A stretch of DNA of 64,000 nucleotides, taken from contig NC_092652.1 in NCBI RefSeq assembly GCF_032118995.1, forward strand, positions 26,029,044 to 26,093,043. Reading direction: 5' to 3'. Made by a program: the position numbers and the translations under genes. The notes beneath the pieces are model-generated. The model did no database searches. It had not been told where the DNA came from and was given only the letters and a program-made list of their open reading frames with translations. The stretch is from Asterias amurensis (Eukaryota; Echinodermata; Asteroidea; Forcipulatida; Asteriidae). This document shows positions 1 through 12,655 of the stretch, piece by piece (position 1 is the stretch's first letter; the number at the start of each line of letters is the position of its first letter).

Positions 1-139
1 GATGTTGTTTGGACGCGATGTTTCCAACCACACCTTTTTTCCTATACAAGTAAAGGTGCAGTGTGTTTCATTATTAAACCTTTTATAATACTTATTCATA
101 AATACCCAGACAGTTTCGCTATTCCTATTGGTGGAGAGC

Positions 140-400
140 GCGTCACGTGGGGTGTTTAAACGGTTGATAATGACCAGCTGGAGCTCTGTTTATAACCGGC
201 TGTTTTCGGATACTACGCGCTAGTCTTGGTGCAAGACGTTTCTCGTTACGGGCGATGCGGGCGCTATCGGTGAGTTGGCCGCGCTGTGTGTGACGGAAAA
301 CGAGAACGTCTTCCACCAAGGCTATACGCGCACGAACGGATCTGGAAACTGTCGTCTCAATCATAACAATGCTACACACGGACGTACAAAGCTCAAGCAC
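140..400. mobile_element. Imperfect foldback element
   Basis: CTTGGTGCAAGACGTTTCTCG (about 223-243) pairs with the reverse complement of CGAGAACGTCTTCCACCAAG (about 301-320), with further partial pairing outward. Centre is near 270. The outer limits are uncertain. No coding potential. Confidence 0.45.
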
Positions 401-412
401 GTCGGAAAACGG

Positions 413-602
413 ATAAGTTTTACAGAGTTTCTTACTTTATTACGCCTCCGGCTCGGGCCTTTATCACACTGAAAACGAATAAGTTTTACAGAGTTTCTTA
501 CTTTATTACGCCTCCGGCTCGGGCCTTTATCACACTGAAAACGAATAAGTTTTACAGAGTTTCTTACTTTATTTACGCCTCCGGCTCGGGCCTTTATCAC
601 AC
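413..602. repeat. 66-bp tandem repeat, about 3 units
   Basis: Units start at 413, 479 and 545 (period 66; the third is incomplete and has one extra T). They are near identical and contain CTCCGGCTCGGGCCTTTATC, which also forms the loop of the foldback element at 42718-42804. The open frame across it simply repeats the unit. Confidence 0.92.
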
Positions 603-670
603 GGCAACGACCCTGCCGGTTTTAAACGGCCGTTTAAGAATTCGTCGCTACCCTTTAATTCCCTTATCAA
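603..670. repeat. Half of a foldback repeat shared with 42718-42842
   Basis: CGGCAACGACCCTGCCGGTT..AAACGGCCGTTTAAGAATTCGTCGCTACCC closely matches the right arm and flank of the copy at 42765-42842. Only one arm is present here; the other side is replaced by the 66-bp tandem array. Confidence 0.75.
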
Positions 671-2240
671 ACTCAACAGAGAATGAGGTGAAACTTAAAA
701 CCCATGGTGTGGTGCAGTATTAGGTTGTTAAAGCTAACAATACATGATTGTGTACACTTCCGTCCTATATGCCAGCAAACATACGGGGTCTACAAATCCG
801 ACCCATACTTCCACGATTCAAGACTACAAACGAATACCTCACAGTATAAAGACTAGTAAGGTCTGAGGTGAAATCAAAGTCTCATTTTAATATTTCTCAA
901 CAGCTTCCTAAATGAACCGTTTGTCTCCATCATCGAGCGAGCTGAGAGCGGCTGCTAAGTTCACAACTTGACCTCGAGCTGCAAACGGATACCCGAGCAT
1001 GTAACCCCACTGTACATGACCCGCAAGATTTACCCACAAATACAAACCTAACAGGAACGAGTGTCTGACTGAATCAAATTATGGACGGACTTATTTGGGT
1101 AACATATAATGCCAACGATAGAGAGTGAGATAAAGAATTATAAATCTTCCTTCTAGTTAAACCTTTATTTTGGACACTCAAGATTACGACGAATGGTCTG
1201 GTCGTATAGTGCAAGTTATGTAGCGCCACCTACGATATGATTCCCTCAATTTTGTGATCAGTTTTCGAAGAATTGAAGTTGGCTTTGTTTAGCAACAACA
1301 ACAAAAACCGTACAAGTCGGAAAAGAGACACAAACCAGGCTTACATGAACCTTTCTTTTTGATGCAAAGTCTTGCACCGTTTGCAGGAATGTTATAAAAA
1401 CAAATGTTTGTTGTCTAAGAATTGCTATACCCGGCATCGTTCAGACATCTAAATACATATTTCGGAAAAAAAATATGAGTTTGTTAAGTTTGTTTATTCG
1501 TGATTAATTCATAAGTTGATTGTTTTAACCAGTTCCTATAATGTAGTTTCAATAGTTCCAAGTTATGTCAATTATACTTACAAATGGGCAGTGCGTTCTG
1601 ACATACCCCACAAGGTACATCCCAACATACCCCACAAGGTACATCCCAACAAACTTGAACAAGAATTCAACCATGGGTTCAAGAGGTAGCACGTGACTGG
1701 CGGGGTATCTCTGCTTGTTTAACAAGCGACCAATTATAAACAAATTATAAAATGTAATGTTTTGAAATCTTTCCGGGGGGCATGGCCAAGTTTTCTCTTG
1801 AAAACATAATTGTTGCTTTTTGTGGAGAACGAACATCTTTGTTAAGCAGCTCTGTAAAACTGAGCCCGGTTGGATTCCAATGGAACAATAATGTGTGAAG
1901 TAGGTGGCCTTTTGTTGTTACAACCCTCGTGCATGGTATGTATCACATGCGACCGGGACTGCGCCTTCCTTAGAACCAGGCCCAGCAATTTATCATCACC
2001 CCACCTCCCCATCCCCTCGATGAAAGAAGCTGATCCAGATCGTCCCTTTCAAGATCAGCAACGTCTTACATGTTCCTCTCAGGATTAAAGGGCTTTCTTC
2101 AAGACAGTGTCTGTAACTGTTCAGATGGTACTTCTTGAATTCTTATACAATTTTGTTTTCTGCAAAATAGCCTGATTAGAAGAAAAAAAATATATAAAAC
2201 AAACGTTTTGGTTTGCTTGAACACATACAATTAATCTATT
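671..2240. other. Intergenic, no gene seen
   Basis: AT-rich DNA without a convincing gene. It includes a 24-bp unit (CATACCCCACAAGGTACATC...) repeated twice in tandem at 1602-1649. Short open frames here show no recognisable domain. Confidence 0.6.
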
Positions 2241-2244
2241 GATC

Positions 2245-2700
2245 TGCTGCCCCTTCCCAGGTTGTATCGTAAACTTGGGTGTGATCCCTATTAAATATGA
2301 CATTATTGTATTGCTTCTGGCTGGAAGCCCAGACACAGATTTAGCTCAGTTGGTAGAGCGCCAGCACGTTAATCCTGAGGTCTTTGGTTCAAACTCCGCT
2401 ATCGTATCGTCCGCAAATTATTTAAATGTTACCCAATTAGTTTTCATTTTGGTTTATTATTTGACATCTGAAATCCCCTTAAGGTGATCCCTCTGTTGCC
2501 GCCTCCCAGGTTGTATCGTAATTGTTGATGTGATCCCTGGCTACACTGGCACCCGAACAAAGTATTGACACAAAGGAAGACCACCAACAGTATGGCCAAA
2601 TAGTTCAGTTGGTAGAGCACCGATACGTTAAATACAGAGGTCGCAGGTTCAACCTCCAAAGTATTTAAAACAAAAAACAGCAAGTTTACTTTGTGGTTCA
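2245..2700 (+). mobile_element. Two adjacent tRNA-derived SINE copies
   Basis: Both copies have a CCCAGGTTGTATCGTAA..GTGATCCCT segment (2256-2288, 2505-2538) followed by a tRNA-like module (TAGCTCAGTTGGTAGAGCGC at 2342-2361; TAGTTCAGTTGGTAGAGCAC near 2601-2620) with a B-box-like GGTTCAA. The acceptor and anticodon stems do not fold as a tRNA, so these are SINE heads rather than tRNA genes. Confidence 0.65.
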
Positions 2701-3567
2701 AGTTGAACACATTCTGCAATGTTCTGTCTCTGAAATTCTGGTCTGCTTCAGTTGTCTAGGGCCGTAAAATAAATACATAAAATAATAATATTTGTAAAAT
2801 TAATATTTATAAAATAATACTAATCATAAAGGAAGAAATTCATGCTCCTCATTAACCTGTTTGTTCAAGTTCAAACATTGTTTACTGTTCATATTTCCTT
2901 AAATGATGTAATATTTTCCAATGGCTTACGTCTTTTTTTTTTACAAGCACAATTTCTCATCCGTCATTGCCTCGACGCATGACTTCTTACGGTCTGATTT
3001 CATTAATGAAACGCGTCGTGTACTTCACGCTTCATCGAACCAGAAGTACGTTGCACTAAATTGCAAAATGCAAAATGATTAAAATTATCCTAGCGCAGAT
3101 GGTTAAAGGGTTGCACAAAACATTGTAGCTTTTTCGGGGGGAGTGAGGGTTAAATTAATTCAAAGTGCTTCCTTTTGAAGAACCAATATCAATTTCATCC
3201 TGTGAGAGTTGTTTTTTTGGAAAAGTTGGTCGTGTATTATTAGTATCTATTAGATAATTAATTATTTAACTGCATTATTAATGAGGAGATACGAAGTCAG
3301 ATTCATCACAAAAGTAAAGTTTCTCGAGTTTTTTTTTTACTTACACCATCAGTTAGCTTCATGAATTACTAAATGGTATGTTTTTTTGCCCCCCCCCCCC
3401 AAACATAAGCGAAACACTAAAGGTATCATGGACGAATATAGTTTGTGCTGAAAGTTTATGCTTTCTTTGATTTAACTGCCTATCCGGCCGGAGCGGTGTG
3501 TAATGGTAGCAATGACTTATTGATGTTTCATCCGGACTGGACATTGTTTTGGTTGGGATTGACTTCA
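2701..3567. other. Intergenic, AT-rich
   Basis: No gene or repeat family recognised. Contains a C-run near 3390-3400 and short A/T runs. Confidence 0.6.
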
Positions 3568-3576
3568 CACTAAAAC

Positions 3577-3789
3577 TAGACTTGTAGACAAGTCGTGTAT
3601 GGTCCCACGCGGCGAGATAGTCAGTTGCAGCGGTGCTCTCCGCGCGAACTGCATGGTAACGCGACTACTGCGCGCTGCCCGACTCCTACTCCCCGGGAGT
3701 AGAAGTCGGCAACCAGTAGTTCGCGCGAGAGCAGTGACAACTCGACTATCTCACCGCGTGGGACCATTAACGACTTGTCCACAAGTCTA
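3577..3789. mobile_element. Foldback MITE with 9-bp target duplication
   Basis: A 213-bp near-perfect palindrome from TAGACTTGTAGACAAGTCGT to its complement, centred on CTACTCCCCGGGAGTAG. It is flanked by the direct repeat CACTAAAAC (3568-3576 and 3790-3798). A 9-bp duplication suggests Mutator-type transposition, though the termini are not diagnostic. GC-rich compared with its flanks. The open frame across it is by chance. Confidence 0.85.
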
Positions 3790-3834
3790 CACTAAAACAT
3801 GAGCATAAAACACAACAATACAATTAATCTGAAG

Positions 3835-3959
3835 TTTTGCGGTAAGCACCACATGTAAATCTCTTCTGAGTTTACTGGATCTGAGAAGTTGTCAACCACT
3901 GGTTCTTCTCAGAATCAACACTACTCAAACGAGATTTACACATAGTGCTATGGCAAAAC
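3835..3959. mobile_element. 125-bp foldback element
   Basis: Outer arms GTTTTGCGGTAAGCACCACA / its imperfect complement ending GTGCTATGGCAAAAC share GTAAATCTC. A nested inner hairpin (TCTGAGAAG..CTTCTCAGA) fills the centre. No target duplication is clear. Confidence 0.75.
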
Positions 3960-4543
3960 ATCACCTTGTTATACTCCCACCATGCAAAGTTTAGAATCCT
4001 ACTTAAGAATATAGCTGCGTTCATTAGATAGCGTGGACGTTTGTTAAAGGGACACACCGGCTGAATTGGGCTATTTGGGCAATTTTTTTTTCTTCAACTT
4101 TAGCCGTTTTCAAGCAAAAAAAACGAAAAAAAAACTACTCTTCCGTGGTGACTGTATACTCAACAACAGAAATGTCGTGTTTCGTGCAGTACTGTAGAAA
4201 GGATAGAACCGCGCCTACCCCGGGTCACGATTCCGTTAATTCAAGTAAAGCACCAGCCTATAAAATGGATTAGCATAATATTAGAGAGTAGCTTCACTTT
4301 GTAATGATTAATCTCACTGTATTACATAAAGATGCACTATTTAGAGTCGCTAAGCTTGGACAAAAAGACTTTGAAATTAAATTGTTTGAGTAGACGAACT
4401 GCCTGGTAAACAAATGTAGGATCACGGGTTACTTCTAATTCTATTGGTAGTGGGATTTGGAGAAGTTTCACAAACTATTTTTATTCAGTTTAGTAATACA
4501 TTGAAATTAAAGCAAATTGTATCAAATATATTTTCTTGGCATT

Positions 4544-4750
4544 TTAAATGGACACGTTTCCTTGGATCGGTCGAGTTGGTCTTTGAAAAGCGTTTGTAAC
4601 CGAGAATACAATGATCTACACAAATTTGCCTCGAAATTGCGTGGTTTTCCTTTTACTTTGCGAACAAACACGGTCATCCATTTATGGGAGTCAAAAATTT
4701 GACTCGCATAAATAGACCAACTCAACCGATCCAATGCAACGTGTATACCA
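4544..4750. mobile_element. TTAA-type MITE, family D
   Basis: Begins TTAAATGGACACGTTTCCTT and ends in the complement of CGGTTGAGTTGGTCTAT. It shares GGATCGG..CGAGTTGGTCT and CGAAATTGCGTGGTTTTCC with the longer copy at 40548-41020. Left TTAA is seen; the right end is decayed. Confidence 0.75.
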
Positions 4751-6385
4751 GACCATGTTTTTTATTGTGCATTACATGACATGTCATGGCAGGCGAGATA
4801 CTACACTGGTCATGATGGGACCTGTTACATGTTGTGTCATAATTTCAAAAAATCAAAAGTTGTAAAAGTAACGACTATAAACTCGTATTGTGATAGGCCC
4901 CCTGTCTTTATACGTAAACCGGTCATTTTAGCGTCACTGCTCCCACTCTCTCGAACAATCTCACACATCACCTCATTTAAAACATACAGATGTGCCCTGA
5001 AATCCGCCTTTTCTTTATACAACATTAATTCAGTCAATTGTACATAATTTAACAGGTTATTCGTTTCAGTTAGTTGTAAAACGCTTAGAGATAACTTTAT
5101 CGTACTATAGGCGCTGCGATAAATCGCTGATATTATTATTTATTATCATTCATATCAAAGTTAACCACACGGTGCAATCTCCGTTCAATTTAATATGATG
5201 TGATGCAAACTCATTCGTGAGTTGTGCAGGAAGTATCCCCCCTTAAAACAAATCACGATAAAAATATGTTAAAACGTAAATAAAATAAACAATCGAAAAA
5301 ATCACCATTATTCATTCATCATAATTTCATTCATCAAATAACGTGATACTGGTAGCAGCAGGTGTTTCCCCAACCCACGATGAGACCCCGTATAGGTGGA
5401 ATCAGCTTAATCCATGTTGGTATCGGGAGTTCCCCATCTTTACAATGATACTAGTTTCCGTATAAAAGACACTCGTTCCGGGCGGCGTGCGGTGGGGTTC
5501 CGGCTCCCACACACTGACTGTTCTGGGCGTGATGTTGGGTTCCGTGTAGATAAGACCCCATCTGACACATGCAGCTGAGCACCATTATAGGTTCCGGGCG
5601 TGTGGCGGAGTTCCGTATAACAAACACCCCCACATGCGATGAGCACACTTATGTTCCATACGTTAATGAGACCTTTCAGAGAATTGTTTGCAACCAGTGA
5701 ACGAAATTTGCATCACAATATTATACTTGCTAATATTTGGGGACCTTATTTTATTTAACGGTATCTTATCAATGCCATTGCATTACTTGTTTTGTAACTA
5801 CCCGTAAATCTGTTAACCTTTATTTTGTTCAAAGTTGTTAAAAAACCAAAGTTATTTTACCCACTCTCTGTTTTGTGGTAAAATAATTCAAAACTGGGTC
5901 ACCACAATGTGTCCGTGTGGTAGGCCGTACTATAAGCCCGGTGGACCTGCCCATGGTTTGGGTGAAGACAAGGATGTCTGCGTTGACAGAAGGCTATCAC
6001 CTGTGTATATAATAACTCTTTACTTAGGAAATTCCAACGCAACAGTGATGGTAGTGTACGGTTTATTCGAAAACGATCTGCAAAAGTTTGCATGCATTTA
6101 TGTTTCAAATCTTGCGTTTTTTATTAGACATAAAGTCAATAATGTACTGAAATTACAACGGATTTTATTTGGGGTGGGGGTGACGGGGGTACGTTCCCAA
6201 AACTGATGTCAGTATGCGCCTTCCTCCCCGGTGCCCGACAATTGGAAACATTATTGGCTTTTAATATTCAAAGTTACATGAGTGCTTGTGTGTGAACCAG
6301 AAACACCGGGTTAACCCCTGCTCTTCAATAATAATAATAAGTGATCTGTGTTTTTGATATTCACCGTAATTTCAGTTACCGTAGC
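4751..6385. other. Intergenic; CpG-richer stretch 5390-5650
   Basis: Mostly AT-rich with no gene. From about 5390 to 5650 the DNA is GC/CpG-richer, and short blocks around GTTCCG recur irregularly (5477, 5498, 5538, 5589, 5610). It may be a decayed repeat or a regulatory element; nothing codes. Confidence 0.4.
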
Positions 6386-6479
6386 TTAATATCCTCTTCG
6401 AAGGACAAAACAGTTGTAGGAAAACAAATTGCTCATTGACACCCTGCTCAACAAAAACACTTTAAATTGGGGAGGTAGT

Positions 6480-6665
6480 GCTTTCTGCTCTACCGGCCAG
6501 GCTTCGGACTGATGATACCCACGCCTACATCCATACGGACTGTAAAGGGGTAACCCTGTTTCAGCCCTAGGAGTAGGTGGCATAGGCCTCTGGACAAAAA
6601 TAATTGTAGCCCACACTTTGAAGTGGCCTTCAGGCATTGTGTGTCTGGCGACTTGCATAAAAAAA
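6480..6665 (-). mobile_element. Short interspersed repeat (SINE-like tail)
   Basis: The minus strand reads GTCGCCAGACACACAATGCC..CCTGAAGGCCACTTCAAAGTGTGGG and then GGGCTGAAACAGGGTTACCC. That last block also occurs in the SINE at 55280-55565. No coding capacity. Confidence 0.55.
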
Positions 6666-7373
6666 AACACTAGAGCTTGAGTCCGATGCCCTTAGCCAAT
6701 AGCCACTCTTTAGTACACCTTTATACAGGTACACTGGACAACTGTACACAACATATATATAGAATATACGAAATACAAACTCTGAAAAATAATTCCCCCC
6801 AAATTGACTATTTATAGCATTGATACAAAGACGTCATCACATCAGGGACATTTAGAGAAATTAAGATTGATGGGTCATAAAGGCCACATTCATTTCCGAT
6901 TCGTTCCTTGTATTATTCCCTTCTATCTTGGCACGGTCAGTAGCCATTATGAAACCCTTAAAGTCCTTGGGGATGTATCCTTCACATCAATGACACTCTT
7001 CGGACTCCTTACCTTCGCAACGAAGCTGTCGAGATGTTTGAAATCGGTGAGATCTGTGCTCAATATTCAATGTCTGATGACTCGATGATGTTTGTTTCGT
7101 CTTCTTTCCTTTTCTTGTCAGCCTTTTTTACTTCGTCTGTTTCGAGTTTCTCTTATAGTACTTTACACATTTCATTAAATTCACTGTCTTTGTTATTTTT
7201 TTTTTTAGTGGGTAAATTTGCCAAACTCAAAGTTGTTTGTTTCGTCTTCTTCAATGTTCATGTTTCTTTTCTCTTTCTAAACTTATCTATTGTTAGTTTT
7301 TCTAGGCCTATGTAAATATTTTTGTTTTCCCTTTTTTCCATTCAATTCATTGTATTTGCTTGTATATCATAAG
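6666..7373. other. Intergenic, AT-rich
   Basis: No gene or named repeat. The T-rich open frame near 7034-7315 is low-complexity. Confidence 0.6.
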
Positions 7374-7742
7374 TTAAAGGGAATGTACACGTTTGGTAAC
7401 TCCCCAAAACAAATATTAACTTAAAAACTGACTTGGTAATGAGCATTGGAGAGCTGTTGGTGGTATAAAACATTGTGGGGAACGACTCCCTCTGAAGTAA
7501 CGTAGTTTTTGAGAAAGAGGTAATTTCTTACTAAAATAATAAAAGACTTCTAGTATTTTATTCTTATCTGACAGCACACAAATTCGTCCAACAAGGGTGT
7601 TTTTTCTTTTATAATTTTCTTGCAACTTCGATGACAGATGGAGACCAAATTTTCACAGGCTTGTTATTTTATGGTTATGATGGGATACACCAAGTGAGAA
7701 GACTGGTCTTTGGCAATTACCAAACGTGTACCTTCCATTTAA
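7374..7742 (-). mobile_element. TTAA-type MITE, family A
   Basis: TTAA on both sides (7374-7377, 7739-7742). The termini AGGGAATGTACACG / CGTGTACCTTCC are a subfamily variant. The internal block ACTCCCTCTGAAGTAACGTAG marks the family. Confidence 0.85.
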
Positions 7743-9637
7743 AGATGTAATGTCATAAATTTTATTTTAAAATTGGTTTGGAAATGTAAATAACAAAAGT
7801 AAAAACAATAGTCTCCTCTGTCTTCTTATTCTTCTGAAAGGGTGACAAAATAAAGAGTGCACATACCTATGTCGACAACTTGTTTACTTTCCAAGCTCAA
7901 ACCAGATTACGTGTTTTTTTTTGTGCACATTGTTCAACAACATCTGCTAAGAGGAAACGACTCAAACAATTAATCGTAAATATTTAATTTAAAACTAATA
8001 TATTTTTGTTGTAACTGTATTATTGTCTGTGAGATAATGGTCTGTCTCATCACCGAACTTCGATAAGTGCGTACTTCCCATTTCTCATCATAAAACAATC
8101 AAACAAGCCAGAATAAAAAAACATAAATAGAGGTACAGTTTATGTATGCTCTTCGAACAGTTGAAACTACGAGACCTTTTGCACAGAGGACACCCAGGTT
8201 CGTAATACCAAAGCTACCCTATTTGAGGATTTGAGGGGGGGGGGGGCAACCCATGCTCTCTTGTAGCCAATACAACCTGTATAATGTCAGGATTTCAGCA
8301 AACCTTTCTCATTCATCCACATTATTCAACTCTGACAAAAGAAGAAAAAAACACCACACAAAAACGAGGTCAGATATATCGCTTCCTCCGCATTCAGTTT
8401 GAGGCCCCCAGGCAAAACAATATTACAATATTGAGTGGATGAAATATTGCCGGGTCATAATAATGATAGCGCATAGTCTGGATAATAGCTACGGGCGCTG
8501 CGAGCCGATCGCCCCGTCCCTGATTGGCCTTGGCGACGACTATCCCGTCACGGGTGAATTATCCACTAAGACATACAGAGGACCTCCCGGAGTAGCGGTC
8601 CTCTAGCTCATCACAGCTACACGGGAAGTACGTCTCGCCTCCAAACGCCAACTTCATCCAGCCCACCGCTCCGATAACCTACTGTATTTCTGTTTTTCTT
8701 CGTGACAAGGCGTCGGAGGTTAAAAAATTCATTGCCTGAGCCTTGACGCCAGTACTTCTTTCTATAAAAAAAAAAACCTCATCTATCTACGGTGTAGACT
8801 ACAAAAAGAAAAAAAAAAAAAAAAATAGAGAGAAAGAAGAGACGTACACGGGAAGCCATCAACAGCTTCGGTTCGTTTAAGTGAAATTATCCACGCTCTG
8901 ATGCCCAAAGCCACACCGTGTAAAAACCCCTGCCAAAATCTTCACCGAGTGACCAGGACAAAGGTGTGAAACTTCTCGCATTGGGTTCATATCCCGAGTC
9001 CGTTGGGATTTTTTTTTTTCTTCTCCTCTCCCCACTTCAGTGACTTGGAATTTATTCACGGCTTTTTCCTAGACACTGTCTTTTGACATACTTGAGTCTC
9101 TAATATGTTGCTTATTGTAATGAAGGGATTCCCAGTGGTATAGACGGGTGAAGAAATGTCCCCTTCGCACCGTCAAACATTTTGTTCGGTTCGTAGAATC
9201 TTCACAGATTTGGAGAGCTGAACTATTGGACCGTTAACAGATTTGGGGAGCTGAACTATTGAACCGTTAACAACAAATGTTGGTTTGGAATGATTGTTTT
9301 TGCTGGAAATGTTATTCAGATTCGATAATCAATAAAAGTTGAGACTATGAGGTGTCAGACGAGCACTTGACCTGTTAATAAATGTTGTTTTAAAGCAGGT
9401 TATTATTTTTTTTTTCAAATGAATATTTATTTCATATGAATACCTGAAACCTTTTACTAGGAAAGTTTAGCGAACCGTTGTTCACTGCCACAGTGCTTTG
9501 ATAAGACTTTCTGTGAGAGATTTCCCATTGTGTGTTTTCGAAATTAAGGAACGGACACAGTTTTGTCTCGTGGAACTACGATTCATACTAATCAAACTTG
9601 ACTTCTTTTACAATTTTGTCGCAACGTCACATTTTTT
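7743..9637. other. Intergenic with a CpG-richer island 8440-8700
   Basis: No gene. 8440-8700 is GC-richer, with a GAGGACC..GGTCCTC hairpin near 8577-8605, a GAATTATCC (Otx-like) motif near 8556 and a CCAAT-type ATTGG near 8523. An unclassified repeat-like block is at 8890-9010 (CTTCTCGCATTGGGTTC), resembling 25085-25110. A/T runs at 8766-8826. Confidence 0.4.
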
Positions 9638-9905
9638 TAGGCATTTGACACTATTGATAATTACTCAGAGTAATTGCTATTTTATAAGCAAACAACTTAC
9701 AATGTAACGAGCAATGGGGAGCTGTTGATAGTTTTAAACATTGTGAAAAACGGCTCCCTCTGAAGTAACGTATTTTTCTCGCTCAAATAATAAAATACTT
9801 CAGGCCTGGGGCCCTTTTATAGGCATCTGAAAGCGCACAAATTGATGTTGCAACAGGATCAATTTTATAATCTCTTGCAGTTTCCGATGAGCAATTGGGA
9901 AAGCC
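9638..9905 (-). mobile_element. MITE family A, truncated
   Basis: Starts TTAGGCATTTGACACTATTG and carries ACGGCTCCCTCTGAAGTAAC. The end beyond about 9905 is lost. Confidence 0.75.
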
Positions 9906-11339
9906 TGACAAAACACCGCTGTAATTTCTCAGTAGACATCGTTGATTCGTTCAAACCGGTACTCAAGTGGCCACCTACAAACCAGCACTCTGCCGTGTTG
10001 GTCATAACGGTCACCAACGTGTAGATGGTGTCACTTTGGGATAATGTGTAAACGGCGCGTGTCTGCCCAGCAGGCATTGTGTACCCATTGCACATGACTT
10101 GGTTCTGATCAAATCATACATGAAATGTGTTTCCCCCGTGGGTGTTCCAGTGTCAATAATGTATTAGTACGCCTGATTTGCGATTTAAAATTCGTAACAA
10201 GACCCATATTATTTTCGCTTGTTTGGTTTTTATATTGACAGCAAGTTTTATTTCTCAGTTTCCGAGAAGCAAGCTGGGTTGTTATTATGCTGAAAATGTT
10301 GCGTGGGTTTTCACCGTTTTCTCCTGACCCACATAACGAATTTAAGCCAATTTTTTTTCACAGTTTTGCTGTTGTTATGTAATAAATTTAATCAAACATA
10401 ATATCAACACTATCTGCAACTATTTTGTGTCAGCTCAACCAATCTCTAGTAAGCATTCAAGCTTATATTTACAACAACAAATATATTTATCCACTAATTT
10501 TCAAAACCGAAGTTGGCTCTTATCAATAATACTGCATTACTGTTATTCAGAAGACGCAGTTAGCAATTATATTCTTGATCCCAATCAATACCAAATGCAT
10601 AACAATAAAATGCACGGATTCGGGCGAAATGAGCCGATGACCAAACGGAAGCGAAATATAACCAATACACGCGCTTCTACCCCCGGGCTATGTTAGAGCA
10701 GTCGTGCCGACTCTTTGGTGGAGAAGAGAGGGTCGATGTGTGTGTGTGGGGGGGAGGGGGGGGGGTGGGGTAAAGTTGCCCAAAGTTCTGACAACCGAGT
10801 GTCCATGTGGGTATACTTGGTCACCTGTGGTCCACTGTGGACAGCATCAATTAGACAACTTGCCGACGGACGATGCTAGGGGAGCAGCTACACCACAATA
10901 AGAACGGTTGGTGTGAGTGAGAAAATTATTAGAAAAACATAATTTAGAACACTTTGTGAGGAAGGCCAGGGGCCAACTGTTATGATTGCTCGGCGTCCGT
11001 GAAACAACCATTAAACTACAAAGGAAATATAAATACATTATTATAATAATAATGCCATTCTGCAAAAGCAAAATAAAGTTGCATTATAGAGTTGTGTCCT
11101 CTCATATGTCTGAGTCCGCTCATATGCCTTACAAAAAGGCTTTTTGTTCTCAGATTTAAGACAAAATGATAACAATTTCTAAGGAGGGTCGGGGCCCGAC
11201 TGTACAACAAATAAACTACAAAGGAAGTATATACATATGTAGGCCAAGTATAATGAAAATGTCACTGGGTTTCACTCAAACTTTGGTCTTGGTGTGCAAC
11301 TTGAAGTTCACAGATTTACAAGTAACTTACATGGTTTAT
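9906..11339. other. Intergenic, no gene seen
   Basis: AT-rich with a G-rich run at 10747-10770. Two related short blocks at 10967-11040 and 11185-11235 share the complement-like core ACTACAAAGGAA..TATA.AT, a local degenerate repeat. Confidence 0.5.
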
Positions 11340-11625
11340 AGAAGGTAATGGTCAAAGACTTCTCTTGAAATATTATTCCATGAAATGCTTTACTTTTCTG
11401 AGAAAACATTAAAACAATACAATTCTCGAGAATAACGGATTTGTTTTAAACACATGTCATGACAAGCATAACGTGCGAAAACAAGGGTGGGTTTTCCCGT
11501 TAATTTTTCCCGACTCCGATGACCAATTGAGCCTAAATTTTCACAGATTTGTTATAAGTTGTGATACACGAAGTGTGGGCCTTGGACAACACTTTAAGGA
11601 AAGTGTCCAATGGCTTTTAATAACC
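11340..11625. mobile_element. MITE family B
   Basis: The right half (11455-11623) matches 20150-20329: AAACAAGGGTGGGTTTTCCC, CGACTCCGATGACC and GGGCCTTGGACAACACT. The left end is diverged. Confidence 0.7.
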
Positions 11626-12327
11626 TTGTCTCCACATTTGTTTAAATGATGGAAAGTAACAATTGTTTTAGAACATTCCTCTCACTACCAGTATGAAAGG
11701 GGAAGGTAGACATGGAACAGTGTGAAAGAAAAAATACTGCAATTTCCTTTTTAACATACACATGACAACGATTAATTTATTTTCACAGACTTTGGTGACG
11801 ACATGATTACGAAAATTTACAACTTTGTACTTGATCAACTGTTTAAAACAGTTACATTCAAATGCAATAATGAATGATATTTATATAATTATATTATAAT
11901 ATATTACATCAAATGACTTGTTTAAGTTATGTACAATTTCAGGTTATATTACCGTTGGACATGTTTTTAGTAAAATATTCAGTTGGATCGGGAAAACGTG
12001 AATAGATCTAGGACTAATTCATTTGAATTATTAAGCACATGGTTTAAAGTGAAGGTTTACGTTTGGTTATCGTTGTTAAAATAAACGGCAATGAAAACTG
12101 TCGCTTAGCAGCCTTCAAAAATAAAGGCATTTTGGGAAATATTTCAAGTAATGTGCTAATGTAAACAAGATATAGTCTTTATGCCCCAGAATTTGAATCT
12201 GAATTCACAATTTGAAAATACATGTAAAAGCCATGGATACCGGTACCACTCCACCAGATAAATTGATATTTACAATTTGATCAATTAACATTTTGAAGAC
12301 TTACAAAACTGACATGGCTTACATGAA
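11626..12327. other. Intergenic, AT-rich
   Basis: No gene, RNA or repeat family recognised. Confidence 0.6.
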
Positions 12328-12655
12328 CTGGGTACACTTTTGGTAATTGTCACAGACTTTTCTCACTTTGTGTATTTCAACATTGCCTACAATGACCAAT
12401 CACTGGCAAGTTGCATGAAAATAATGAAAGAACAACCCTTGTTTCATAACTATGTGCTTTCTGAGAAAGTTTTTTTGTCTAAAGACTTTCCCGTATTCAA
12501 ATTGTGGGGGGAAGTGATCCCTTTCTCTAAATCTTAAAGAATTGTATAGTTTCAACCAAATACCATATTACTTCAAAATGGGTTGTCTCTAGCAATGTTT
12601 GTTGACATTAACAGCTCCCCAGAGCTCTTGGTCAAGTAAGTTATCATCATCAGTT
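12328..12655 (+). mobile_element. MITE family A, old diverged copy
   Basis: ACACTTTTGGTAATTGTCAC at the left; weak CTCCCCAGAGCTCTTGGTCA at the right. Ends are decayed. Confidence 0.55.

Noticed and set aside
413-602. CRISPR-like direct repeats
   Set aside because: Repeats are contiguous 66-bp tandem units with no unique spacers, in an animal genome.
2338-2405. tRNA gene (TTAGCTCAGTTGGTAGAGCG)
   Set aside because: Has Pol III boxes but no proper acceptor or anticodon stem, and is embedded in a repeated SINE body; the same holds for 20515-20640 and 62785-63025.
3599-3802. 67-codon Arg/Leu-rich open frame
   Set aside because: Lies within the palindromic foldback MITE; open by composition only.
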